64,000 nt of DNA from Bacteroidales bacterium. Lineage in GTDB: Bacteria > Bacteroidota > Bacteroidia > Bacteroidales > VadinHA17. The position numbers were made by a program, and so were the translations under genes. The notes beneath the pieces were generated by a model. That model did not search any database. It was not told where the DNA came from and saw nothing but the letters and a program-made list of their open reading frames with translations. Location: positions 35,643 to 99,642 of the forward strand of contig JALONR010000022.1 in the NCBI GenBank assembly GCA_025454815.1, given 5' to 3'. This document shows, one piece after another, positions 40,775 through 51,048 of this stretch. The stretch's first letter is position 1. Every line of letters begins with the position of its first letter.

Positions 40775-41282
40775 AGCTGTCAGGATATTGCTGCCGCTGG
40801 CCCTGCTGGCGCTGACCGCAGGCTGCGGGATAAAAATCAGGTATTCCTTTACCGGGGCTTCAATTCCCGCTGAAGCCCGGACAATCAGCATTGCAACCTT
40901 CCAGAACAGGGCAAGCCTGGTGGTACCCGGCCTGACACAGACCCTGACCGATGCACTTATTGACATGTGCCGGGCCCAGACCAACCTTGACATGGTCTCA
41001 TCCGGAGGCGACCTCAGCTTTGAAGGAGAGATATCCGATTACAAGACACAGCCGCTGACCGTCGGCGGAAACGAACAGGCTGCAATGAACCGTTTCTCCA
41101 TCTCAGTCAGGGTCAGGTATGTGAACAGCTTTAACAGTGACCTCAGTTTCGATCAGACTTTCACCCGGTACCAGGATTACAACAGTGCCCTTAACCTGAG
41201 CGAGGTTGAAGCCAGCCTGACTGAAGAGATTGTCAAGATGCTTACGGAGGATATTTTTAACCGGGCGTTTGTCAACTGGTAG
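40767..41282 (+). CDS. lptE: LptE-family LPS assembly lipoprotein
   Basis: Lipobox LTAGCGIKIRYSFTGASIPAEARTISIATFQNRA; overlaps the activator gene by 8 nt. Confidence 0.82.
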   Translation: MHKAVRILLPLALLALTAGCGIKIRYSFTGASIPAEARTISIATFQNRASLVVPGLTQTLTDALIDMCRAQTNLDMVSSGGDLSFEGEISDYKTQPLTVGGNEQAAMNRFSISVRVRYVNSFNSDLSFDQTFTRYQDYNSALNLSEVEASLTEEIVKMLTEDIFNRAFVNW

Positions 41283-41291
41283 TGTGTACCC

Positions 41292-42644
41292 ATGAACAGG
41301 AATGAATTCAACAGGTTCATCGCTGGCATTGACCTTCCTGGTCCCTCTGACCTCGAGAGACTCAGGGAGCTTGTTGACCTTTTCCCCTGGTTTCACTCCG
41401 CCCATCTGTTGCTCCTGAAGGGGCTTAAAGAAAATTCCGATATAAGGTTTGATCCCCAACTGAAGGCATCAGCCCTTTCTGTCAACGACAGGGAGGTACT
41501 TTATCATTATCTGTTCCTTTCACCTTCAGAGCCGGCCCCGGAATCTGTGGCGGCAACGGAGCCCGCCCCGGAATCATTGGCGGCAACGGAGCCTGCCCCG
41601 GAACCGATCGCTGAGCCAGTCCCTGAACTGATCTCTGTGACCGCACCGGAACCGATCCCTGAGCCCGCACCGGAATCATTGGCGGCAACGGAGCCTGCCC
41701 CGGAATCTGTGGCGGCAACGGAGGAGGTGCAAGTTATCGCGGAGGAGACTTTCGCTGGTGATGTTCCTGTCTCAGGGGAGGAACCCCTTCCCGGAGCAAT
41801 CACTGTCGCCGGGGAGGAGCCCCTTCCCGGAGCAATCACTGGGGAGGAGCCTCTCCCTGAAGATATTCCTGTCAGTGAAGAAGAGGCTGCCATGGAGGTC
41901 CGTGTGGCAGTACTGCCGAAAGAAGAGTCTCAAGAAACCTGGCGGCAGCGGACCAGGGAGGAACTGATAGCAGAGATTGAGGCCCGCCTCAGGGAGCTTG
42001 AACAGATCAGCGCAGGAATGGTTGAGTTCCCGGAGAAACCGGTGGCCGGGGCTGAGGTGCAGCAGGAGCAGGAGGCTCATTCTGAACAGGCACCCGAGCC
42101 TGAAATGCAGCCCGGACAGGCACCTGAGCCTGAAATGCAGCCCGGGCCGGAAGTTCACCCGCAACCGGAAGAGGAGTATGAGCCTGTGAATGAGTCAGAA
42201 CAAGAAGCAGAGGTATTATCAGCACCCATGACGGAACCCCTCCCGGAGGTTGTGGATGAATGGCAGTATGAGCCGGCTTTTGAATCAGAGGAAGAGGCAG
42301 AACCGGAACATGATGAGCTTCTGGAACTGATAACCGAAGAACCTGCATTACAGGAACAGCCATCCGGAAGGTTTTCCCAGGCTGACCTTATTGACAGGTT
42401 CATCCGGACCAGCCCCACAATAGAAAGGATGGTTCCTGGTGAGGTTCATCCTGTAAAAGACCTGTCAGAAGCCAGTACCGAAGAGAAGGGAAAGTTCATA
42501 ACCGAAACACTGGCAAAGATTTATATCAACCAGGGTTACTATACGAAGGCAATAAATATTTATGAAAAGCTCTCATTGCAATATCCGGAAAAAAGTGCTT
42601 ACTTTGCAAGCCGTATTGAAAAGATCAACGAGTTAATAAAATAG
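41292..42644 (+). CDS. Conserved protein with Pro/Glu-rich repeat linker and C-terminal TPR-like helices
   Basis: PAPES(V/L)AATE tandem repeats; C-terminal FITETLAKIYINQGYYTKAINIYEKLSLQYPEKSAYFASRIEKI. Confidence 0.75.
   Translation: MNRNEFNRFIAGIDLPGPSDLERLRELVDLFPWFHSAHLLLLKGLKENSDIRFDPQLKASALSVNDREVLYHYLFLSPSEPAPESVAATEPAPESLAATEPAPEPIAEPVPELISVTAPEPIPEPAPESLAATEPAPESVAATEEVQVIAEETFAGDVPVSGEEPLPGAITVAGEEPLPGAITGEEPLPEDIPVSEEEAAMEVRVAVLPKEESQETWRQRTREELIAEIEARLRELEQISAGMVEFPEKPVAGAEVQQEQEAHSEQAPEPEMQPGQAPEPEMQPGPEVHPQPEEEYEPVNESEQEAEVLSAPMTEPLPEVVDEWQYEPAFESEEEAEPEHDELLELITEEPALQEQPSGRFSQADLIDRFIRTSPTIERMVPGEVHPVKDLSEASTEEKGKFITETLAKIYINQGYYTKAINIYEKLSLQYPEKSAYFASRIEKINELIK
41527..42160. 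repeat. Three intragenic degenerate repeat arrays
   Basis: 30-bp units encoding PAPESVAATE (41527-41728), units encoding EEPLPGAIT (41776-41865), units encoding QAPEPEMQPG (42090-42150). Confidence 0.8.
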
Positions 42645-42651
42645 TACAAAA

Positions 42652-43002
42652 ATGGGAATCTATATTTTTATCTCAATCCTGGTAATCATTGCGTGTTTGC
42701 TCGTCATAATGGTTGTGCTGGTACAGAACTCCAAGGGAGGCGGACTGGCATCCAACTTCACATCAGCCGGACAGTCGATGGGTGTCAGAAAGACTGCAGA
42801 CTTTCTTGAGAAGTCTACCTGGACTCTTGGAGCTGCCATTCTGATACTGTCCCTGGCAGCCACTGCAGCCATCCCGCGAGGTCAGGGCAGCCAGGAATCG
42901 GTAATCAAGTCGTCAATAGAGAGGGCACAGGATCCCAATGCAATACCCGTGCTTCCAACCCAGACGCCTGTTGAAGAACAGCCGGAAGGCGGAAACGAAT
43001 AA
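42652..43002 (+). CDS. secG: Preprotein translocase subunit SecG
   Basis: VVLVQNSKGGGLASNFTSAGQSMGVRKTADFLEKSTWTLG. Confidence 0.92.
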   Translation: MGIYIFISILVIIACLLVIMVVLVQNSKGGGLASNFTSAGQSMGVRKTADFLEKSTWTLGAAILILSLAATAAIPRGQGSQESVIKSSIERAQDPNAIPVLPTQTPVEEQPEGGNE

Positions 43003-43024
43003 CAGTGACATCACTAAGAACCAG

Positions 43025-43060
43025 GAGTGTCAGTTTGTCATGAACTGACACTCTTTTTTT
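43025..43060 (+). terminator. Terminator after secG
   Basis: GAGTGTCAGTT-n7-AACTGACACTC followed by T7. Confidence 0.85.
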
Positions 43061-43133
43061 GTCATTTGCCATTTGGCACAGAATATGAAATCGAGAAGCA
43101 GGAAAATATTGTTTAACTATAAAACTACTAGCA

Positions 43134-43412
43134 ATGGCAGAATTAAAAGGAAAAGTGCTGGCAGGCAAAGTTCTCGTTAAGCCTCATGAGGCTGAGGAAA
43201 AGACCGCCAGCGGCATCATTATTCCAGACTCAGCAAAGGAAAAACCGCGTGCAGGCACCGTAGTCCTTGTAGGTGCTCCGAAGAAGGATGAAGAAATGGA
43301 ACTCAAAAAGGGAGATGTCGTTCTCTATGGCAAATACTCCGGCCAGGAAATCAATATCGATGGTACAGACTATCTCCTTCTTTCACAGACTGATGTTCTC
43401 TATATTTCGTAA
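43134..43412 (+). CDS. groES: Co-chaperonin GroES
   Basis: GKVLVKPHEAEEKTASGIIIPDSAKEKPRAGTVV. Confidence 0.97.
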   Translation: MAELKGKVLAGKVLVKPHEAEEKTASGIIIPDSAKEKPRAGTVVLVGAPKKDEEMELKKGDVVLYGKYSGQEINIDGTDYLLLSQTDVLYIS

Positions 43413-43420
43413 AACATTAA

Positions 43421-45067
<1,647 letters not shown>

Positions 45068-45091
45068 AAAAGCTTATTGATTTTAAGAAAA

Positions 45092-45120
45092 GCTGTTCTG
45101 AATTCGGAGCAGCTTTTTTT
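45092..45120 (+). terminator. Terminator after groEL
   Basis: AAAAGCTGtTCtGAATTCgGAgCAGCTTTT near-palindrome followed by T's. Confidence 0.75.
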
Positions 45121-45238
45121 ATTTCCGATTGCCCAATCGCGATTGCCCACTTGCCTGATTGGTTTCAATCCCAAAATCTTAGATCGCAAATCGCAAATCA
45201 TTCTTGTCTTGTGCCTGATTTCTCCCATCTTTGCATTT

Positions 45239-46666
45239 ATGAATGACCCCAGGCAGGTATACGAGCTTGAACACGAAAAAACAGGGAAGCTGATGTGGAA
45301 ATACTTCCTGCCTGCATTTGCCAGCATGATGGCCAATGCCCTTTATAATGTGGTGGATCGTATCTATATAGGGCAGGGGGTGGATGCCCTTGCGCTGTCA
45401 GGACTGACAGTTGTTTTTCCGCTGATGATCATCATCATGGCCTTCGGGATGCTGGTGGGCATGGGCTCGGCAGTGCGAATCTCGCTTAGCCTCGGGGAGA
45501 AGGATTTCGATAGAGCCAACCGCATCCTGGGCAATGCATTTTTCCTCTCACTTTTTCTGGGAGTGGTGCTAATGGCGGCAGGTTTTCTCGTGAGAGACCA
45601 TGTCCTGCAGATATTCGGAGCAGGGCCCGAAACCATTCAATATGCTTCTGATTACTTTACCATCATCCTCCTGGGTACTCCTATGGCTATGATGGGTTTC
45701 GCCCTGAATAACGTCATCAGGGCAGAGGGTAATCCCCGGATTGCCATGTATTCAATGTTCATCAGTGCCGGGTTGAACATAATTCTTGACCCGATCTTCA
45801 TCTTCGGATTTGGAATGGGTGTAAAGGGAGCTGCCATTGCCACTGTGATATCACATGCATTCCTTGCGGCATGGGTCCTTCTTCATTTTCGCAGCAACAG
45901 AAGCGTTACCCGGCTGACTCTCATAAACTTCCGCCCCAATCTCTACATAATCAAATATATTGTCTCCATTGGTTTTGCTCCCTTTGCCATGAACATCGCC
46001 GCAAGCATTGTCACTGCAGTGATGAACACGAAGTTCATAAAATATGGTGGTGACATAGCGGTCGGTGCACTCGGTATTGTAAACAGCGCAACAATGATGC
46101 TGGTGATTTCAATCATCTCACTCAATATGGCCGTGCAGCCAATCATCGGCTTCAACTACGGTGCAGGACTGTTCTGCAGGGTTAAGGAGACAATCCTGAA
46201 GGCTATACGGTATGCCACACTTATCGCCATCGGAGGCTGGCTGCTCTGCATGCTTTTACCCGGAACAATTATCAGTATCTTCAATTCTGACAACATGGAA
46301 CTGCGGGAGGCAGGTATCCTTGGCCTTCGTATCTACTGCGCCATGTTGCCGGTAGTAGGTTTCCAGATAATTGCCTCCAACTATTTTCAGGCTATTGGCA
46401 AAGCAAGACTGGCAGCTTTCCTGTCACTGCTCCGCCAGATAATAGTCCTCCTGCCTCTCATAATCATCCTGCCCCACTTCTGGGGTGTGGCCGGAGTCTG
46501 GATTGCCAATCCTGTTTCTGATTTCATCGCGGCAGTGATCTCGTTCATCTATTTCCGCCGTGAGATAGGCAAACTCAACTGTGACATGCCCGTTGCCGGG
46601 AGAAGAGAACCGGTAATAGCGGGGAGAACAGAGCCGGTAATTGCAGCAAGAAAAGAACCGGAGTAA
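45239..46666 (+). CDS. MATE family efflux transporter
   Basis: 12-TM pattern; YNVVDRIYIGQGVDALALSGLTVVFPLMIIIMAFGMLVGMGSAVRISLSLGE. Start chosen at MNDPRQVYELEHEKTGKL. Confidence 0.9.
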   Translation: MNDPRQVYELEHEKTGKLMWKYFLPAFASMMANALYNVVDRIYIGQGVDALALSGLTVVFPLMIIIMAFGMLVGMGSAVRISLSLGEKDFDRANRILGNAFFLSLFLGVVLMAAGFLVRDHVLQIFGAGPETIQYASDYFTIILLGTPMAMMGFALNNVIRAEGNPRIAMYSMFISAGLNIILDPIFIFGFGMGVKGAAIATVISHAFLAAWVLLHFRSNRSVTRLTLINFRPNLYIIKYIVSIGFAPFAMNIAASIVTAVMNTKFIKYGGDIAVGALGIVNSATMMLVISIISLNMAVQPIIGFNYGAGLFCRVKETILKAIRYATLIAIGGWLLCMLLPGTIISIFNSDNMELREAGILGLRIYCAMLPVVGFQIIASNYFQAIGKARLAAFLSLLRQIIVLLPLIIILPHFWGVAGVWIANPVSDFIAAVISFIYFRREIGKLNCDMPVAGRREPVIAGRTEPVIAARKEPE

Positions 46667-46709
46667 ATAGTGATAAAGGAATCTGTTCTAACAGCGGGAG
46701 GGTAAAAAA

Positions 46710-48191
46710 CTATTGACCACCTTCCGTTTTCTTTTTCTTCAGCACCGCCAGGAAAAGTACAAATGCAGCTGCAGCCGCGGTTAATCCGATCAAAACGGAG
46801 GTCTTCATCGGTAGTGCCAGCCCTCCTCCTGAATGAGGGGCTGAAAGAAGATAGGTGACGCAGACGGCAGTGATGAACAAGGCCGGCAAAGACATAATAA
46901 GATGAGTCTTGCCCCTGAGTCCCAGGTACATTGCAATGGTCCAGCAGGTAATGGCTGCAAGCGCCTGGTTTGAGATGCCGACGAATTTCCATATCCGCGC
47001 AAACTCATCTTTCATTACGAAGGTAAGAATGAATGCCAGGGTGAACACAGGCACAACTATCAGCAGCCTTGAGGAGATCTTCTTCTGCTGCAGCCCCAGC
47101 ATGTCAGCTATGGTAAGCCTGGCACTCCTGAAGGCAGTATCGCCTGATGTAACCGGACAGGCTACAACGCCTACCACGGCAATGATGGCTCCTGCCTTGC
47201 CAAGCCACGACCGGCAAATCTCATTTACAAGCCATGCAGGATCAGGCTTTACTGAGGGGTTGTCAGCCAGCGGATGGGTGAACGCATAGTTAAGCCCATG
47301 CACATCGCCCATGTAGTTCATGGCAGCAGTAGCCCATATCATTGCCACAATACCTTCGGCGATCATGGCTCCATAGAAAATATGTCTCCCCTGTCTTTCA
47401 GATTTCAGGCACCTGGCCATTAGTGGCGATTGTGTAGCGTGAAATCCGGAGATGGCACCGCAGGAGACCACTATGAAGAGGAAGGGGAAGATGGTATTGG
47501 TGGCAGCATCAGGCTGGAAGTTAATGAGACTTGCAGGAGTAAGTTCCATCAGTGTGAGATTTCCTCCGGCCCAGTTAAATATCAGGCCTCCAAAAACTCC
47601 CATGGCCATAAAAATCAGGGCTGCACCAAAGAAAGGATAGAGCAGCCCGATGATTTTGTCAATTGGGAGAAGGGTAGCCAGGATATAATAGAAGAAAATC
47701 AGTCCCAGCCAGAATGTCAGGCTGAATCCTGACATGGTGTATAGCAGTTTGGCGGGGCCGCTTACGAAAGCCACACCCACAAAGACAAGCAGAAGCAGGG
47801 TGAAGGCTCTCAGGAACATACGCATCGGCCTGCCCAGGTAGGTTCCCACAAGCTCAGGCAGGCTGGCACCGCCATTGCGGACAGAGAGCATCCCTCCGAA
47901 GTAATCATGTGTGGCTCCCATAAAGATACATCCCAACACTATCCAGATATAGACAACAGGTCCGTACATTGCTCCCAGTATGGCGCCGAAGATCGGCCCC
48001 AGGCCGGCAATATTCAGGAACTGTATCATGAAAACCCGCCACCCTTTCATGGGGATGTAGTCAATGCCGTCATTTTTTGTGAATGCCGGGGTGGCCCGGT
48101 CAGGGTCTGTCCCGAAGAATCTTTCGGCCACTCTCCCGTAGACAAGGTATCCCAGGATAAGCAGAGTGACCGACACTGCCAGGGTAATCAT
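46710..48191 (-). CDS. cstA: Carbon starvation protein CstA family transporter
   Basis: QFLNIAGLGPIFGAILGAMYGPVVYIWIVLGCIFMGATHDYFGGMLSVRNGG. Confidence 0.93.
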   Translation of the reverse strand: MITLAVSVTLLILGYLVYGRVAERFFGTDPDRATPAFTKNDGIDYIPMKGWRVFMIQFLNIAGLGPIFGAILGAMYGPVVYIWIVLGCIFMGATHDYFGGMLSVRNGGASLPELVGTYLGRPMRMFLRAFTLLLLVFVGVAFVSGPAKLLYTMSGFSLTFWLGLIFFYYILATLLPIDKIIGLLYPFFGAALIFMAMGVFGGLIFNWAGGNLTLMELTPASLINFQPDAATNTIFPFLFIVVSCGAISGFHATQSPLMARCLKSERQGRHIFYGAMIAEGIVAMIWATAAMNYMGDVHGLNYAFTHPLADNPSVKPDPAWLVNEICRSWLGKAGAIIAVVGVVACPVTSGDTAFRSARLTIADMLGLQQKKISSRLLIVVPVFTLAFILTFVMKDEFARIWKFVGISNQALAAITCWTIAMYLGLRGKTHLIMSLPALFITAVCVTYLLSAPHSGGGLALPMKTSVLIGLTAAAAAFVLFLAVLKKKKTEGGQ

Positions 48192-48280
48192 CCTTTCCTG
48201 TTTAAGTAATCCCCTAAATTAATGAAATTGCCGTACAGTACGATGGTTGTATGCACCAATAAATGAAAGGCCAAATTGTA

Positions 48281-48288
48281 TATATTTG
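48281..48288 (+). promoter_or_regulatory. TATATTTG -7 element for lepA
   Basis: Exact TAnnTTTG match, 26 nt before the ATG at 48315. Confidence 0.55.
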
Positions 48289-48314
48289 CACCTGAATTGA
48301 ACCGGTCATCTCTG

Positions 48315-50102
48315 ATGGATAACATACGCAACTTCTGCATAATAGCACATATCGACCACGGCAAGAGCACTCTTGCCGACAGGCTGCTTGAGATGACAAG
48401 GACCATTGATGCACGTGAGTTCCAGGACCAGGTTCTTGATGACATGGACCTTGAGAGGGAGCGTGGAATCACTATCAAGAGCCATGCAATACAGATGGCT
48501 TACAATCACGGGGGCAGGAATTATTTCCTTAACCTGATTGACACTCCGGGTCATGTTGATTTCTCGTATGAAGTGTCACGCTCCATCGCCGCCTGCGAGG
48601 GGGCACTGCTGGTGGTTGATGCCACCCAGGGTATACAGGCACAGACTATTTCGAACCTTTATATGGCCATAGAGCACGGCCTCGAGATAATCCCGGTGTT
48701 AAACAAGATGGATTCACCGAGCGCTATGCCCGAGGAGGTGAAGGACCAGATTGTGGACCTTATAGGGTGCACCAGGGAGGAGATTATTGAAGCCAGTGCC
48801 CGCACAGGAATGGGAGTGGAAGAGATAATGGAGGCCATTATAAGCAGGGTTCCGGCACCCGGGGGTGATCCGGATGCACCGCTGCAGGCACTCATCTTTG
48901 ACTCTGTGTTCAATTCGTTCCGTGGTATCATCGCATACTTCAAGATAGCCAACGGTACCGTAAGGACGCATGACCTGGTCAAATTTGTAAATACCGGCAG
49001 GGAGTATGACGCCGATGAGATAGGTGTTCTCAAGCTGAAGAGGGAACCGCGTGATGTACTAAGCGCCGGAGATGTCGGGTATATCATTTCGGGAATCAAG
49101 ATATCGGCGGAAGTGAAGGTGGGTGACACCATTACACATGTTGCACGGCCTTGTGACAAGGCGATATCAGGATTCGCCGATGTGAAACCGATGGTGTTTG
49201 CGGGGATTTACCCCGTTGATGCGGATGACTACGAAGATCTGCGGGCATCAATTGAGAAACTCCAGTTGAATGATGCCTCACTGACATTTGTTCCGGAATC
49301 ATCGGCAGCACTCGGATTCGGTTTCCGCTGCGGCTTCCTCGGTCTGCTGCACATGGAGATAATACAGGAGAGACTTGACAGGGAGTTCGACATGGACGTC
49401 ATCACAACAGTCCCCAACGTCTCCTTCAGGGTACTTACAACAAAAGGGGATATAGTAGATGTTCACAACCCATCGGGACTCCCCCCGGTTACGGTAATAG
49501 AGGAAATAGAGGAACCATATATTCATGCACAGGTGATATCCAAGTCGGAATACCTGGGTCCTATCCTGAAGCTCTGTATCGACAAACGGGGGGCGCTCAA
49601 GAACCAGGTTTACCTTACCAGTGACAGGGTGGAGGTGACATTTGACATGCCTCTCTCTGAGATTGTGTTTGATTTCTATGACAAACTGAAGAGCATATCA
49701 AAGGGGTACGCATCCTTTGACTATCACATCACCGGATATAAGAAGGCTGACCTGGTGAGGCTTGACATTCTTCTTAACGGCGAGATGGTTGATGCTCTCT
49801 CAACACTGATCTACAGGGGTCATGCATACGACTTCGGGCGAAGGATGTGTGAGAAACTTCGTGAGCTTATACCGAGACAGCAGTTTGATATTGCCATCCA
49901 GGCTGCAATAGGTGCCAAGATAATAGCCCGTGAAACTGTCAAGGCAGTCCGCAAGGACGTTACTGCCAAATGTTACGGCGGGGATATCACCAGGAAGAGG
50001 AAACTGCTTGAAAAACAGAAGAAAGGAAAGAAAAGGATGCGCCAGATAGGCAACGTTGAGGTGCCGCAGCAGGCATTCCTGGCCGTTCTTAAGCTCGACT
50101 GA
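48315..50102 (+). CDS. lepA: Elongation factor 4 (LepA)
   Basis: [39 protein letters not shown]-terminal [39 protein letters not shown]. Confidence 0.98.
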   Translation: MDNIRNFCIIAHIDHGKSTLADRLLEMTRTIDAREFQDQVLDDMDLERERGITIKSHAIQMAYNHGGRNYFLNLIDTPGHVDFSYEVSRSIAACEGALLVVDATQGIQAQTISNLYMAIEHGLEIIPVLNKMDSPSAMPEEVKDQIVDLIGCTREEIIEASARTGMGVEEIMEAIISRVPAPGGDPDAPLQALIFDSVFNSFRGIIAYFKIANGTVRTHDLVKFVNTGREYDADEIGVLKLKREPRDVLSAGDVGYIISGIKISAEVKVGDTITHVARPCDKAISGFADVKPMVFAGIYPVDADDYEDLRASIEKLQLNDASLTFVPESSAALGFGFRCGFLGLLHMEIIQERLDREFDMDVITTVPNVSFRVLTTKGDIVDVHNPSGLPPVTVIEEIEEPYIHAQVISKSEYLGPILKLCIDKRGALKNQVYLTSDRVEVTFDMPLSEIVFDFYDKLKSISKGYASFDYHITGYKKADLVRLDILLNGEMVDALSTLIYRGHAYDFGRRMCEKLRELIPRQQFDIAIQAAIGAKIIARETVKAVRKDVTAKCYGGDITRKRKLLEKQKKGKKRMRQIGNVEVPQQAFLAVLKLD

Positions 50103-50157
50103 CGCAAAAAAAACTTGCAGGGTATTGCAAATAAAGAAATTATGTTAACTTAGCACC

Positions 50158-50259
50158 TCGTTGGGCTTTGACGGGAAGATAATCATACTAGTCGAAAGAC
50201 CCTGAAACTAACCTAGACTCATACCCCGTGCGGATCACTTCGTACGGGGTATTTATTTC
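50158..50259 (+). ncRNA. Candidate small RNA B (or lepA 3' UTR element)
   Basis: Promoter-like TTG-N18-TAACTTAG (50125-50153), GTC-GAAA-GAC hairpin, ACCCTGAAACTAACCTA element, 12-bp terminator stem. Confidence 0.4.
50221..50259 (+). terminator. Intrinsic terminator
   Basis: ATACCCCGTGCG-gatcactt-CGTACGGGGTAT (one G.T pair) followed by TTATTTC. Confidence 0.75.
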
Positions 50260-50271
50260 ACCGGCCCCGGT

Positions 50272-50958
50272 TCAGCAGAGCAGCTTGTATCCCTTGCCAT
50301 GTATGTTGAGAATTTCCACCTTCTCATCCTTGCTCAGGTATTTGCGAAGCTTGGTGATATAAACGTCCATACTCCTGGCATTGAAGTAATTGTCATCTAT
50401 CCAGATCGATTTAAGGGCGAAGTTGCGTTCAAGCACCTCATTCCGGTGCCGGCACAGCAGCTCAAGCAGCTCTGACTCCTTGGTGGTGAGCTTACGCGAT
50501 TGATCATTGAAAGTGAGGAGCTGTTTTGTCACATCAAATGTGAATCTGCCAATTGTATAGGAATCAACCGGTGCATCTGCGGTCCTGCGGGAAGAACGCC
50601 TGAGAATAGCCTCGATGCGGTAAATAAGCTCTTCCATTGAGAACGGTTTTGTCAGGTAGTCATCGGCTCCTGACTTAAACCCCTCTATTACATCTTCCTT
50701 CAGATTTTTCGCTGTCAGGAAGATAATGGGAATGTGGGGGTCAATCTCCCTGATATTTCTTGCAAGTGAGAAACCGTCAAGCTCCGGCATCATAACGTCG
50801 AGAAGACATAGATGAAACTTCTCTTTCCTGAAGAGCTCCTTCGCCTTTGCTCCGTCAGTGACCAGAGTGGTTTCATACTCCCTTGCTGCGAGATAATTCT
50901 TCAGAAGCTGCCCCAGATTCGGATCGTCCTCTGCAAGCAGGATGCTAACCTTTTTCAT
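50272..50958 (-). CDS. Response regulator, OmpR/RprY-like
   Basis: ILLAEDDPNLGQLLKNYL, LLDVMMPELDGFSLA, IFLTAKNLKEDVIEGFKSGADDYLTKPFSMEELIYRIEAILRR; winged-helix C-terminus. Confidence 0.92.
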   Translation of the reverse strand: MKKVSILLAEDDPNLGQLLKNYLAAREYETTLVTDGAKAKELFRKEKFHLCLLDVMMPELDGFSLARNIREIDPHIPIIFLTAKNLKEDVIEGFKSGADDYLTKPFSMEELIYRIEAILRRSSRRTADAPVDSYTIGRFTFDVTKQLLTFNDQSRKLTTKESELLELLCRHRNEVLERNFALKSIWIDDNYFNARSMDVYITKLRKYLSKDEKVEILNIHGKGYKLLC

Positions 50959-51048
50959 TCGCTTTTCAATTTATATGTTACTGGCATGAATGGGCCCGCA
51001 TAGGATAGTTTCATAAAGTCTTTTCGTGCTCCTTTTCTCATGCAAATC

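Noticed and set aside
41507-41893. 128-aa Ser/Gly-rich ORF opposite the TPR/repeat protein
   Set aside because: Produced by the Pro/Glu repeat array read in antisense.
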